A DNA stretch of 64,000 nucleotides from Sphingomonas sp. 67-36 (GTDB taxonomy: Bacteria; Pseudomonadota; Alphaproteobacteria; Sphingomonadales; Sphingomonadaceae): assembly GCA_001897375.1 (NCBI GenBank), contig MKSU01000016.1, forward strand, positions 1 to 64,000, read 5' to 3'. The position numbers and the translations under genes were made by a program. Below the pieces are notes generated by a model. The model saw only the letters and a list, made by a program, of their open reading frames with translations, was not told where the DNA came from and searched no databases. This document shows positions 1-9,357 of the stretch, piece by piece. The stretch's first letter is position 1, and each line of letters begins with the position of its first letter.

Positions 1-78
1 CTGCTCAAGGCTCGTCTCCTTCGGCAACCTTGAATCAGACCTCAACTCAAAACGGAATCCACTGAATGCAGACAACGC

Positions 79-888
79 CTAGAGCGCCTTGCCCGCGCGC
101 CCGGCGAGGTCCGTCACATATTGCCACGCCACGCGGCCCGAGCGGCTGCCGCGCCGGGTCGCCCATTGCACCGCCTCCGCCGGATCGAAGGGCAGGTCGT
201 AGCGATCGGCGTAACCACGCACGATCGCGAGATAATGATCCTGATCGACGACGTGGAAACCGATGCTCAGCCCGAAGCGATCGGCGAGCGCGAGATGGTC
301 GTCGATCGAATCGCGCGGGTTGATGGCGTTTTCCTGCTCATGGATATCGCGCGGGATGAGGTGACGGCGGTTCGAGGTGACGACCAGCCGCGCGTTGGCC
401 GGCCGCGCCTCCGCGCCGCCTTCCAGCAGCGAGCGGAGCGCGCGTGAATCGGCGGCAGCTTCGATGCCCAGATCGTCGAGGAACAGCACGAAGGCGCGCG
501 GCATGCCGGCGATCAGCGCGAACAGCTCGGGCAGGGTATCGAGCCGGTCCGCCGCGACCTCGACCAGCGCGATCGCGCCGCCCTCCGCCTGGATCGCCGC
601 GACGCTCGCCTTCACCAGCGCCGATTTGCCGGTGCCGCGCGCGCCCCACATCAGCACGTCCTGCGCCGCATGGCCCGCCGCCAGCCGCGCGAGATTGTCG
701 TGCAGCAGCGCCTTTTGCGCATCCACGCCCCGCAACAGCTCGATCGGCACCGGCGCGAAGGCGCGCGTGGCGACGAGGGTATGGTCTCGCCAGACATAGG
801 CGGGATGCGCGAGCGGGTCGGCAGAGAGGGGCGGGGACGGGGCCAGCCGCTCCAGCGCGGCGGCGATGCGGGCGAGCGTGTCATCCAT
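79..888 (-). CDS. DUF815-family AAA-type ATPase
   Basis: The 269-residue product is a soluble nucleotide-binding protein of the DUF815 type, often annotated only as an ATP-binding protein. A Walker A motif (GARGTGKS) lies near residues 82–89 and a Walker-B-like stretch (FVLFLDDL) near residue 135, followed by a sensor-like VVTSNRRHL segment, so the AAA core looks intact. The family is common in proteobacteria, but its substrate is not established. It is the last gene of a leftward set, 31 bases downstream of prsT, and may be co-transcribed with it. The remaining bases to its right in that gap show no separate promoter I can defend. The start is an ATG at 888. Family assignment is fairly sure; the cellular role is unknown. 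Confidence 0.85.
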   Translation of the reverse strand: MDDTLARIAAALERLAPSPPLSADPLAHPAYVWRDHTLVATRAFAPVPIELLRGVDAQKALLHDNLARLAAGHAAQDVLMWGARGTGKSALVKASVAAIQAEGGAIALVEVAADRLDTLPELFALIAGMPRAFVLFLDDLGIEAAADSRALRSLLEGGAEARPANARLVVTSNRRHLIPRDIHEQENAINPRDSIDDHLALADRFGLSIGFHVVDQDHYLAIVRGYADRYDLPFDPAEAVQWATRRGSRSGRVAWQYVTDLAGRAGKAL

Positions 889-919
889 CAGGCGCGGCTA
901 GCGCAGCGGGCGCAAAGCC

Positions 920-2920
920 TCAATGGGCGAGCGCCTGCGCCAGATGCACGCGGATGTCCGGCCGGACGGGGGCCAGCGCGGCGGCCTTGCGCAGCAGCGG
1001 TGTCGCCGAAGCCGCATCGCCATCGTTGAGCATCGCCCAGCCATAGGCATCGGCGGCGGTCGGATTCATCGGCGCGAGCATATAGGCGCGGCGCGCGTAA
1101 TGGCGCGCCGTTGCCGGATCGCCGGCGCCGGTATGGGCATAAGCGAGCTGGGCGAGCAGCAGGGCATCGCGTGAGCCGACCGACCGCACCAGCCCCTCCA
1201 GCGTCTCGATCGCGGCGTCCCACTGGCGCGCGGTGAGCTGGAGGTTGGCGAGGATGCGCCGCGCGGCGATATCCTCGGGGTTCTGCGCGCGGAACAGCGC
1301 GACGGCATGCGCGCCATCGGCGACGGCGCCCGATTGCGCGGCGGCTTCGGTGAGGCGCAGGAAGGTCGGCGTATCGAAGCGCAGGTTGGCGGCGCGGACG
1401 TAAGCGGCGTAGGCGGGCGCGAACCGGCCCGAGATCGCCAGCGTATCGCCGAGCAGCATCTGCGCTGCCGGTGCGCCGGGAGAGGCGGCGGCGAGCGCTT
1501 GCGCGCGGGAGAGCGCGCCGGTCCGGTCGCCGTCCTCGATCATCGCCCGTACCAGCGGCACGATCGCGGTCGGGTCGCCGGGCGCATCGGTGGCCTGGCT
1601 GGCGAGCACCGGGACGCTGGCATCGCTGGCGAAGGGCGCGGGGCGGCCGAGCACGGGGCTGGCGGCGCGATCGAGGAAGCGCGCCGCCCAGTCCCGCTCG
1701 CCGGTCGCCTCGAAGGCGCGGCCGACGAGCGCGAGCGTATAGCTGTCCGCATCGTCGCGCAGCGCCATCGGGCGCAGCACGTCCAGCCCGCCGCGCAGGT
1801 CGCCGGAGCGCACCAGCGCCGCGCCGAGCAGGCGGCGCGCGGCGATGTTCATCGGCTGTCGCCCGACCAGCTCGTGCCACCGCGCCACCGCCTGCTCATA
1901 ATCGCCGGAGGCATAAGCGATCGCGCCGCTCAGCAGCACGACGCCGGGAACGCCATCGATCGCGCCGCCGATTTTGGCGAGCATCGCGCGCGCCAGTTCG
2001 ATCCGCCCGGCGCGCATGGCGAGCACCGCCTGGAGATAGAGCGCTTGCGGGCTGCCCGGCCGCGCGGCGAGCGCGCTGCGGGTCGCGGCCAGCATCTCGC
2101 CGTAGCGCCCGAGGTCGCCCAGCGTCGCGGCATATTCGATCAGCGCGGGATGGTAATAAGCGTCGCGCGCCAGCGCCGCCTCGAACCACGGCAATGCGGC
2201 GGCGAGGCCGTAGCGGCTGCGGACGATCTCGCCGCGCAGCGTCAGCGCGACCGGATCGGTTCGGGTCAATGCCAGCGCGCGCTGGGCGGCGGCATCCGCG
2301 CCGCCGACATCGCCTGCGTCGAGCCGGATGCGGCCGAGTGCGGTCCATGCGACGGCATCGTCGGGATGCGCGGCGAGCAGGTCGTGCAGCAGGTTGCTCG
2401 CGCCCACCACGTCGCCGCCGGCGGCGAGCGCCCGCGCGCGGACCTGTTGCAGCGCGGGCGCATCGGTTCCGGCGGTCGCGCGCAGGGCGCGGGCAGTTTC
2501 CCCCTGCCTGAGCCATGCATCGGCAAGCAGCGGACGGATCACCGCACGATCCGCGCCGGTACGCAGCGCCCGGTTGAGCGCGCCTTCCGCCGCCTCACCC
2601 TCGCCAAGCGCCAGATCGGCGCGCGCGAGCAACAGCAGCGTGTCCAGGCGGTCCGGCGAGACGGCAAGCGCGGTTTCGGCATGATGACGCGCGGCGCTGT
2701 AATTGCCGGTGGCGAAAGCGGCGGCGGCGGCCTTGGCCTCGGCGTGTGGATCGGGCGCGGCGGCGTGGCGGGCGATGGCGATGATGCCGAACACCACCGC
2801 GAGACTACCGATCCCGGCGGCACCCAGCCGCAACACCCGCGCCCATGCCGTCAGCCGGGCGCGCCGGGTCCGGCGACGCCTCCTGCGCAGCAAGGGGTAG
2901 CTCGCCGGCCCTTCAATCAT
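920..2920 (-). CDS. prsT: TPR-repeat protein, PrsT-like (PEP-CTERM system)
   Basis: The product has about 666 residues. A short basic N-terminus rich in Arg is followed by one hydrophobic segment (about residues 30–48), then continuous tetratricopeptide-type helical repeats to the end. It is probably membrane-anchored with the repeats outside the cytoplasm. Position and architecture match the TPR protein PrsT that accompanies PrsK and PrsR in exosortase/PEP-CTERM genomes. I see no lipobox, although the family is often called a lipoprotein. The ATG at 2920 overlaps the prsR stop by 8 bases, which supports this start over an upstream one inside prsR. TPR content is clear; the PrsT name rests mainly on the neighbours. 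Confidence 0.75.
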   Translation of the reverse strand: MIEGPASYPLLRRRRRRTRRARLTAWARVLRLGAAGIGSLAVVFGIIAIARHAAAPDPHAEAKAAAAAFATGNYSAARHHAETALAVSPDRLDTLLLLARADLALGEGEAAEGALNRALRTGADRAVIRPLLADAWLRQGETARALRATAGTDAPALQQVRARALAAGGDVVGASNLLHDLLAAHPDDAVAWTALGRIRLDAGDVGGADAAAQRALALTRTDPVALTLRGEIVRSRYGLAAALPWFEAALARDAYYHPALIEYAATLGDLGRYGEMLAATRSALAARPGSPQALYLQAVLAMRAGRIELARAMLAKIGGAIDGVPGVVLLSGAIAYASGDYEQAVARWHELVGRQPMNIAARRLLGAALVRSGDLRGGLDVLRPMALRDDADSYTLALVGRAFEATGERDWAARFLDRAASPVLGRPAPFASDASVPVLASQATDAPGDPTAIVPLVRAMIEDGDRTGALSRAQALAAASPGAPAAQMLLGDTLAISGRFAPAYAAYVRAANLRFDTPTFLRLTEAAAQSGAVADGAHAVALFRAQNPEDIAARRILANLQLTARQWDAAIETLEGLVRSVGSRDALLLAQLAYAHTGAGDPATARHYARRAYMLAPMNPTAADAYGWAMLNDGDAASATPLLRKAAALAPVRPDIRVHLAQALAH

Positions 2921-4259
2921 GCAGGTCGTAGCTCTTGAGCAGATCGTAGAGCGTGGGCCGGCTGATCCCAAGCAGGCGGGCGGTGTTCGAGATATTGCCG
3001 TCCGCCCGCGCCAGCGCGCGACGGATGGCGGTGCGGTCCGCCGCCTCGCGCACGGTGCGCAGGTTGATCGGCGCATCATCCGGCTCGGCGAGGTCGAGAT
3101 CGGCGGCGGAGATCAGCTTCCCGTCCGCCATGATGACGGCGCGCTTTACGCGGTTCTCCAGCTCGCGGACGTTGCCGGGCCAGCTCCAGCCGTCGATCGC
3201 GGTGCGCGCATCGGGGGCGAGGCCGGTGACGGCCGGGTTCATCGTCTTGGCGTATTTCGTCACGAAATGCCGTGCGAGCAGCGCGGCGTCGCCGGGTCGC
3301 TCGGCGAGCGAGGGGATGCGAACGACGATCTCGGCCAGCCGGTAATAGAGGTCGTCGCGGAAGCTGCCGTCCGCGACCATCGCGTCGATATCGCGGTGGG
3401 TGGCGCAGACGATGCGCGTGTCGACCGCGATCGGGCGGCGGCCGCCGATCCGCTCGATCGTGCGCTCCTGCAGGAAACGCAGCAGCTTGACCTGCAGGGG
3501 CAGGGGCACGTCGCCGATCTCGTCGAGGAACAGGGTGCCACCCTGCGCCTGCTCGATCTTGCCGGGAGTCGTCTTGACTGCGCCGGTGAACGCGCCTTTC
3601 TCGTGCCCGAACAGTTCGCTTTCGAGCAGGGTTTCGGGAATCGCGGAGCAGTTGATCGCGACGAACGCCCCGTCGCGGCGCGGCGAGGCGTCGTGGAGGC
3701 CGCGCGCGAGCAATTCCTTGCCGGTGCCGCTGGCGCCGAGCAGCATGACGGAGACATCGGCCGGCGCGACGCGCTCGATCGTGTTGATGACCTTGAGCAT
3801 TTCCGGCGCGGCCGTAATCAGCCCGGCCATCGTCGCGCCCTTCGCATTGGCCGCCAGCCGGCGGTTTTCAGCTTCCAGCTCATGCACATGGAAGGCGCGG
3901 GCGACGATCAGGCCGAGCGCGTCGATGTCGATCGGTTTCTGGTAGAAATCCCAGGCGCCGTCGGCGATCGCGCGGAGCGCGCTTTCGCGGGCGCCGTGGC
4001 CGGAGGCGACGATCACCTTCGTATCGGGCTTGAGCGCGAGGATCTCCATCAGCGTGGCGAAGCCCTCGGCGGTGCCGTCCGGATCGGGCGGCAAGCCGAG
4101 ATCGAGCGTGACGACCGCCGGCTCGTGCAGCCGGAGCGCGTCGATCGCTGCCGCGCGATCGCCAGCGACGATCACCTCATAACCGTCATAGGCCCAGCGC
4201 AACTGGCGCTGGAGGCCGATATCGTCCTCGACGATCAACAGCTTGGGACGATCGCTCAT
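2913..4259 (-). CDS. prsR: Sigma-54-dependent response regulator PrsR
   Basis: This NtrC-type activator of 448 residues has a receiver domain (phosphoacceptor Asp53 in VVTLDLGLP), an AAA+ domain and a C-terminal Fis-type helix-turn-helix. Walker A is GASGTGKE at 175–182, the sigma-54 contact loop GAFTGA is intact at 222–227, and Walker B (TLFLDEIGD) is near 242–250. The HTH contains NTARLLGISRPTLYDLL. It should activate RNA polymerase with sigma-54 at promoters of an exosortase/PEP-CTERM regulon after phosphorylation by PrsK. Its start overlaps the prsK stop (ATGA), indicating translational coupling. The family call is strong; the target genes are inferred and none is recognisable in this window. 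Confidence 0.9.
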   Translation of the reverse strand: MSDRPKLLIVEDDIGLQRQLRWAYDGYEVIVAGDRAAAIDALRLHEPAVVTLDLGLPPDPDGTAEGFATLMEILALKPDTKVIVASGHGARESALRAIADGAWDFYQKPIDIDALGLIVARAFHVHELEAENRRLAANAKGATMAGLITAAPEMLKVINTIERVAPADVSVMLLGASGTGKELLARGLHDASPRRDGAFVAINCSAIPETLLESELFGHEKGAFTGAVKTTPGKIEQAQGGTLFLDEIGDVPLPLQVKLLRFLQERTIERIGGRRPIAVDTRIVCATHRDIDAMVADGSFRDDLYYRLAEIVVRIPSLAERPGDAALLARHFVTKYAKTMNPAVTGLAPDARTAIDGWSWPGNVRELENRVKRAVIMADGKLISAADLDLAEPDDAPINLRTVREAADRTAIRRALARADGNISNTARLLGISRPTLYDLLKSYDLHD

Positions 4260-6313
4260 GCCGCCTGCTCCAGTTCACCGGCGGCGCGCAGCGTCACACG
4301 GAAGCGCGTGCCTTCGCCCGCCCGGCTTTCCACCGACACCGCGCCGCCCATCGCCTCGGCAAGCTGCCGCGCCTCGAACGCGCCCAGCCCGAAGCCGCCT
4401 TCCTTGCCCGAGACGAAGGGCTTGAACAGCCGGTCCCGCACGAACGCCGGGGACATGCCGCAGCCCCGATCGATCACCTCCACCGCCACCTGCCGCGATT
4501 CGGGCAAGACGACGATGTTCAGGGTAACGGGGGCGTTCGCGGCGCTTGCCTCGATCGCGTTCTGGACGAGGTGGCCGAGCAATGTCTCCAGCCCGGCCGC
4601 ATCGGCCACCGCCACGGCATCCGCCGTGCCGCCTACCGCGACCGGATGCTGCGCGCGCCGCGCTGTCGCGATCCGTTCCGCCAGCGGGCGCAGCGGCACC
4701 GCGCGCAACGCCTCGCCGCGCCCGCCGTGATGCTGCGACAGCCGCGCCAGCAGGGTGTTCATCCGCTGCGACGAATCGCGCAGCGTCTCCACCATGTCGG
4801 CGCGGAAGGCGGGATTGTCGGCGTGGCGCTCGGCGTTGCGCGCGAGCAGGGTGAGCTGGCTCACCAGATTCTTGAGATCGTGCATGATGAAGGCGAAACG
4901 GCGGTTGAACTCGTCGAAGCGCTGCGCGTCGGCGAGCGCGTCATGCGCGCGGTCCTCGGCGAGATAGCTCGCCACTTGCTGCCCGGCGACGCCGAGCAGG
5001 TCGAAATCCTCCCAGTCCAGCGCGCGATCGAGCGGCGGCCGGGCAAGCACCAGCGCGCCGGTCAGCAGGTCGAAATGGATCAACGGAACGACCGCCCACG
5101 CATCGGCGCGTCCGGTCAGCCATGCCGGGGTAGCGTCGCGGTCGGTCGCCGGCGCAGACCCGTCTCGTACCGCGTCAAGCTCGATGATGCGCCGCGTTCC
5201 CGCGAGATGGGCGTGGAGCGCTGCGTTGGCGTCGGGCGGATCCGCGCCGCCGGCATCGCCGGGCCAGTTCCATCCCGCGCCGCGCTCGAGTGCGCCCTCG
5301 CGCGCGACGAGCAGCAGGCCGGCCGGCGAATCGGTCACGTCCGCCACCGCCTTCACCACGCGCACCGCCAGCGGCGCGGCGCCGTCGCCTGGCGAGCCGA
5401 GTGTTTCGTTGAAGCGCAGCCATTCGGCGCGATAGTCATAGCGGTGCGCGAACAGATGCTTGGCGACCAGCACCTTGGTCGATGCGCGCAGCCATGGGGT
5501 CGAGACGATGGTGAGCAGCGCGGCGGCGGTGCCGAAGACGAATGCGGTCTGCACCATCCGCGCACGGTTGCCGCCCAGCTCGGCGACGAAGCCGGCCGCC
5601 AGCCCGACGATCATGATATAGGCGGCAATCAGCACGGTCGAGAGGAGCACGAAGGCAAGGCGACGCGAAAGCTGCAACCGCCCGTCGCCGTCTCGATGCA
5701 GTACTGCGCCGAACAGCAGCGCGACCGCGACCGTCCCCAGCCCGCGCGCGGCGGAGAGGATCGCGCCGCGCTCGCCGCCCAGCCAGCCATCGACCTGAAG
5801 CGGCAAATCGAGCGCGAACAGCAACGACAGCGCCAGTGCGACGATGCGCACGCCGCCGCGCGCGGTCGAGGCCTGTATCCGGTAGAGCAGCAGCAGCGTG
5901 GCGAGCGTCGCCAGCATCCGCAGCGTCAGCCGCGCGGGATCGATCAGCGCCGTCGCCGCATCCTGCTCCGCAGCCGCTTCCGCCACCCCTAGCGTCATGG
6001 CGAGCGCCGTGACCAGCGCACAGATGAGGCAGAGCGCGGCCAGCCAGCGCGTGCCGCCGCGCGCATCGCGGCGAGCGAGCGCATAGATGAAGCCGAGCCA
6101 CACGAGATTGCGCAGGCCCTCCGCCAGCCGCGTCGCGACGTCGCCCGATCCGATCCCGGCCACGGCCAGCGCCCACAGGGCGGTCGCGCCGAGCGCTGCC
6201 ACCAGCGGGACGGCGGGCAGGCCGCCGCGCTGCCGCCGCATCTGGCCGAGCGCCAGCGCGCCGAACAGCAACGCCGCGAGCGCGTAGCTCCACAGGATCA
6301 TCGACGGCGGCAT
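4256..6313 (-). CDS. prsK: Membrane sensor histidine kinase PrsK
   Basis: The 685-residue kinase opens with a long polytopic region (roughly eight hydrophobic segments within residues 5–275), followed by a GAF-like domain (about 310–450) and a kinase core. The H-box reads FAFIMHDLKNL with His478. The ATPase domain keeps an N-box (LVQNAIEAS), a G1 box (DRGCGMS) and a glycine-rich G2 segment (GGFGLGAFEA). This arrangement is typical of the PEP-CTERM system kinase PrsK. It presumably phosphorylates PrsR, whose gene overlaps its 3' end. The ATG at 6313 follows the sugar transferase stop by one base (TGACATG). An internal ATG at 6301 is a possible alternative start. The signal sensed is unknown. 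Confidence 0.88.
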   Translation of the reverse strand: MPPSMILWSYALAALLFGALALGQMRRQRGGLPAVPLVAALGATALWALAVAGIGSGDVATRLAEGLRNLVWLGFIYALARRDARGGTRWLAALCLICALVTALAMTLGVAEAAAEQDAATALIDPARLTLRMLATLATLLLLYRIQASTARGGVRIVALALSLLFALDLPLQVDGWLGGERGAILSAARGLGTVAVALLFGAVLHRDGDGRLQLSRRLAFVLLSTVLIAAYIMIVGLAAGFVAELGGNRARMVQTAFVFGTAAALLTIVSTPWLRASTKVLVAKHLFAHRYDYRAEWLRFNETLGSPGDGAAPLAVRVVKAVADVTDSPAGLLLVAREGALERGAGWNWPGDAGGADPPDANAALHAHLAGTRRIIELDAVRDGSAPATDRDATPAWLTGRADAWAVVPLIHFDLLTGALVLARPPLDRALDWEDFDLLGVAGQQVASYLAEDRAHDALADAQRFDEFNRRFAFIMHDLKNLVSQLTLLARNAERHADNPAFRADMVETLRDSSQRMNTLLARLSQHHGGRGEALRAVPLRPLAERIATARRAQHPVAVGGTADAVAVADAAGLETLLGHLVQNAIEASAANAPVTLNIVVLPESRQVAVEVIDRGCGMSPAFVRDRLFKPFVSGKEGGFGLGAFEARQLAEAMGGAVSVESRAGEGTRFRVTLRAAGELEQAA

Positions 6314-6314
6314 G

Positions 6315-7703
6315 TCACCGCGCGCCGGCGGGCCAGAGCACCACCCGCAAGGTCTGGAGCAGGATCAGCAGATCTAGGAACGGCGAATAGTTCTTCGCGT
6401 AATAAAGATCGTATTCCAGCTTGTTGCGGGCGTCGTCTATTGACGCGCCGTAAGGATAGTTGATCTGCGCCCAGCCGGTGATGCCGGGTTTCACCATATG
6501 GCGCTCAGCGTAATAAGGCAGTTCGCGTTCGAGATCGGCGACGAATTGTGGGCGTTCCGGGCGCGGGCCGACGAAGCTCATCTCGCCCTTCAGCACGCTC
6601 CAGCATTGCGGCAGTTCGTCGATCCGCACCTTGCGGATGAAGCGCCCGACGCGCGTGACGCGCGGATCGCGCTCCGCCGCCCATATCGCATTGCCGCCTG
6701 CCTCGGCGTCCTGCCGCATCGAGCGGAGCTTTGGAATCTCGAATGTCTGGTTGAACAGCCCGACGCGGCGCTGCCGGTAGAAGGCCGGTCCCTTGCTCTC
6801 CAGCCGGATCGCGAGCGCGGTGAGCAGGATCACCGGCAGCGCGACGATCAGCAGCAGCAGGCTGACGATCACGTCGAAGGCGCGCTTGACGATCGCGGTG
6901 AGCATCCGCCCGGAGGAGAAACCCTCGGTGAAGATGAGCGAGGAGGGATTGACCGTCTGGAGATCGATGCGACCTGTTTCGCGTTCGAGAAAGGCGGAGA
7001 ATTCGTTGACCTGCACCCCCGTCGTGCGGACGCGCAGCAGATCCTTGAGCGGCAGGGCGTTGCGACGCTCCTCGATCGCCAGCACGACTTCCGACGCCTT
7101 CAGGTGGACGACATGATCGGCGAGGTTGTGGATCGCGTCGCGCGCGATCGCCTGCGGCACCAGCGCCTCCGGCTCGCCCATCGCGACATAGCCGACGATG
7201 ACGAAGGTCGATCCGGGCGTCCGCTCAAGCCGCTCCAGCCGCGCCGCGCGCCCGCCCGCGCCGAGCACGACGATACGGCGCTTGAACCGCTCGCCGCCGA
7301 GCAGGCCGCCGAACAGCACGCGCACCAGCACCAGCCCGGCGATCGCGAACAGCATCGCGTAGAACAGATTAGACCGCCAGAACGTCAGCGACGGCATCAG
7401 GAAGAAGAGTAGCGCGAGGAACAGAACGCCGAGCGACACCGCCACCATCAGCCGCATCGCCGCCTGGCGGATCGAGACGAGCACGTCGGCCTGATAGGCG
7501 CCGACCGCCACCATCGCGATCATCAGCGGGCCGGCGAAGCTGACGAGCTGGGGCAGGCGGGTCCATACCGATCCCACCGCGATCCCGATCTGCCACGCGC
7601 GCACTTCCCACCCCGCTTCGGCGGCGGCGAGCAGCAGCAGCACGTCGAGCAAGCCAAGCAGCAGCACCGCATTGGGCACGTAATGCTTGAAAACCCTGAT
7701 CAT
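6315..7703 (-). CDS. Polyprenyl-phosphate sugar-1-phosphate transferase, exosortase-associated
   Basis: This 462-residue membrane enzyme starts a polysaccharide repeat by moving a sugar-1-phosphate from a nucleotide sugar to a polyprenyl phosphate carrier. The N-terminal half has four hydrophobic segments and a Rossmann-like CoA-binding fold ([12 protein letters not shown]). The C-terminal half is the bacterial sugar transferase domain, with [10 protein letters not shown], the PKLRSMR segment, DELPQ and FVGPRPERP motifs, and a GITGWAQI end. This matches the PEP-CTERM/XrtA-associated family (TIGR03013). It heads the leftward operon with prsK. The ATG at 7703 gives the family's usual length; longer upstream reading has no hydrophobic or conserved content. 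Sugar specificity cannot be read from the sequence. Confidence 0.88.
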   Translation of the reverse strand: MIRVFKHYVPNAVLLLGLLDVLLLLAAAEAGWEVRAWQIGIAVGSVWTRLPQLVSFAGPLMIAMVAVGAYQADVLVSIRQAAMRLMVAVSLGVLFLALLFFLMPSLTFWRSNLFYAMLFAIAGLVLVRVLFGGLLGGERFKRRIVVLGAGGRAARLERLERTPGSTFVIVGYVAMGEPEALVPQAIARDAIHNLADHVVHLKASEVVLAIEERRNALPLKDLLRVRTTGVQVNEFSAFLERETGRIDLQTVNPSSLIFTEGFSSGRMLTAIVKRAFDVIVSLLLLIVALPVILLTALAIRLESKGPAFYRQRRVGLFNQTFEIPKLRSMRQDAEAGGNAIWAAERDPRVTRVGRFIRKVRIDELPQCWSVLKGEMSFVGPRPERPQFVADLERELPYYAERHMVKPGITGWAQINYPYGASIDDARNKLEYDLYYAKNYSPFLDLLILLQTLRVVLWPAGAR

Positions 7704-7854
7704 TCCCGCGCTGTCCGATCGTGCGTGTAAGTTTCTCCGACAGGTGATCGCAGGAAATGGCAAATAAAGGCTGAAGGCGACGACAGGTGGATCGAACCGT
7801 TGCGATCGGCGGTTCTCCTTGCGATGAGGAACCTTGAGGAATTTGGAGAGCCGA

Positions 7855-8907
7855 ATGCACGTTGCTTCGCCGATCGTACCAGTGATCCTGTCCGGCGGCG
7901 CGGGGACGCGGCTGTGGCCGATGTCGCGGCCGGAAATGCCCAAGCAGATGCTGGCGCTCACCGCCGAGCTGACGATGCTCCAGCTCACCGCGTCGCGCGC
8001 GCATGACGATCGTTTCGCCGCGCCCGTGGTGGTGGCGAGCGCGGCACATGCCGATCTGGTCGAGCAGCAACTGGAGGCGATCGACCAGCCCGCGCAGCTG
8101 CTGATCCTCGAGCCGGCGGGACGCAACACCGCGCCGGCGATCGCGCTCGCCGCATTGGCGGTGGAGGACAAGGCGTCCGCGCTGCTCGTCATGCCGTCCG
8201 ATCACGTCATCGCCGATGTCGCTGCCTTCCATGCCGCGATCGCCGTCGCGATGCCGCTGGTGGAGGAGGGGTGGCTCATCACCTTCGGCATCGCGCCGGA
8301 CGCGCCGGAAACGGGCTACGGCTATATCCGCGCCGGCGAGGAGATCGCGCCCGGCGTCCATCGCGTCGACCGTTTCGTGGAGAAGCCGCCGCTGGAAAGC
8401 GCGCGGGCGATGCTGGAATCGGGCGACCATGTGTGGAATGGCGGCATCTTCCTGTTCCGCGCCGACGCCTATCTCGACGCACTCGCCGCGTTCGAGCCGG
8501 AGATGACCGGGGCGGTGACCCGCGCGATGGCCGGCGCGCGTCGCGACGGCGCGCGGGTGACGCCCGACGCGGAAGCATTCGCGAGCGCCCGGGCCGAATC
8601 GATCGATTATGCCGTGATGGAGCGCGCGTCGCGCGTCGCGGTGGTGCCGGTGGCGATGGGCTGGAACGACGTGGGAAGCTGGGACGCGCTCCACGCGATC
8701 AGCGCGCACGACGAGGCGGGCAATGCGATCCACGGCGAGGTGATCGCGCTCGACACCACCGATTGCCTCGTGCGCAGCGACGGCGCGCGCGTCGCGATGG
8801 TCGGGGTGCGCGACCTGATCGTCGTGGCGAGCGGCGACGACATCCTGATCCTGCCGCGCGGGCGCGGGCAGGACGTGAAGAGACTGCTGGAGGCGATGAA
8901 GGGGTGA
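7855..8907 (+). CDS. Mannose-1-phosphate guanylyltransferase
   Basis: The enzyme makes GDP-mannose from mannose-1-phosphate and GTP, supplying activated mannose (and fucose or rhamnose derivatives) for surface polysaccharide. The nucleotidyltransferase signature ILSGGAGTRLWPMSR and PEMPKQ sit within the first 30 residues. EPAGRNTAPA, the VMPSDH metal site and FVEKP follow in the expected order. The protein is about 350 residues and lacks the C-terminal phosphomannose isomerase cupin found in long ManC/AlgA proteins. The ATG at 7855 has GGAGAG six bases upstream, better than the in-frame ATG at 7834. It is divergent from the sugar transferase–prsK operon across about 150 bases, which suggests a shared polysaccharide role. 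Confidence 0.9.
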   Translation: MHVASPIVPVILSGGAGTRLWPMSRPEMPKQMLALTAELTMLQLTASRAHDDRFAAPVVVASAAHADLVEQQLEAIDQPAQLLILEPAGRNTAPAIALAALAVEDKASALLVMPSDHVIADVAAFHAAIAVAMPLVEEGWLITFGIAPDAPETGYGYIRAGEEIAPGVHRVDRFVEKPPLESARAMLESGDHVWNGGIFLFRADAYLDALAAFEPEMTGAVTRAMAGARRDGARVTPDAEAFASARAESIDYAVMERASRVAVVPVAMGWNDVGSWDALHAISAHDEAGNAIHGEVIALDTTDCLVRSDGARVAMVGVRDLIVVASGDDILILPRGRGQDVKRLLEAMKG

Positions 8908-8980
8908 GGGCGCCGGTGAGCGCGGACGCTGCGCATGTTCACAGGCTGTTCAATCCTCGGCGGCTATGCCTCGCCGCGAA

Positions 8981-9280
8981 ATGAGGATCAGGACCAGTCT
9001 GCTGCCGTTGCTGCTCGCCGCCGCGCCGGCCGCCGCCGCGTCGGCGGACCAGGGGCGTGAGGCGAGCGCCGCCTGGGAGGCGACGCGCGCCGGGCGCATC
9101 CTGCCGCTCAAGGAGATCGAGCGGCGCGTGGTGCCGACGATGAAGGGCGCGCAATATATCGGCTTCGACCTCGAATTGCCGAGCGGCGTCTATACGCTGA
9201 AGTTCCTGCGCGACGGCACGGTGATCTGGGTCGACGTGGACGGGCGCACCGGCCAGGTGATCGGGCGCACCGGCCGGTGA
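8981..9280 (+). CDS. PepSY-domain periplasmic protein
   Basis: This small exported protein of about 99 residues begins with a cleavable signal peptide (basic MRIR, hydrophobic SLLPLLLAAAPAAAASA). One PepSY-like domain follows, ending in a pattern of the type YTLKFLRDGTVIWVDVDGRTGQVI. PepSY domains are often encoded with two-component systems and are thought to act in the periplasm as inhibitors or signal modulators. Here the gene lies 77 bases before an OmpR-type regulator and its kinase. A second in-frame ATG at 8966 would add five residues (MPRRE) before the same signal peptide, and neither start has a strong ribosome-binding site. The domain call is good; its role in signalling is inferred. 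Confidence 0.75.
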   Translation: MRIRTSLLPLLLAAAPAAAASADQGREASAAWEATRAGRILPLKEIERRVVPTMKGAQYIGFDLELPSGVYTLKFLRDGTVIWVDVDGRTGQVIGRTGR

Positions 9281-9357
9281 TTCAGCAAACCGACAGGTCA
9301 ATTCCCTCAGGCGGGGTTCGGTGTTAACGCCGTGGGCGTAACCCAAAGGGAGACAAC

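Noticed and set aside
1-78. Remains of a gene at the left edge
   Set aside because: The 78 bases carry short frames ending at once and no recognisable C-terminus; nothing can be supported.
2919-4730. 603-codon frame antisense to prsR and prsK
   Set aside because: Opposes genes with intact receiver, AAA+ and kinase motifs and shows no coding character.
7758-7771. Possible sigma-54 promoter (TGGCAAATAAAGGC) in the gap between the sugar transferase and guanylyltransferase genes
   Set aside because: The GG and GC elements are one base too close and the TTGC half is missing, so it fails the -24/-12 rule.
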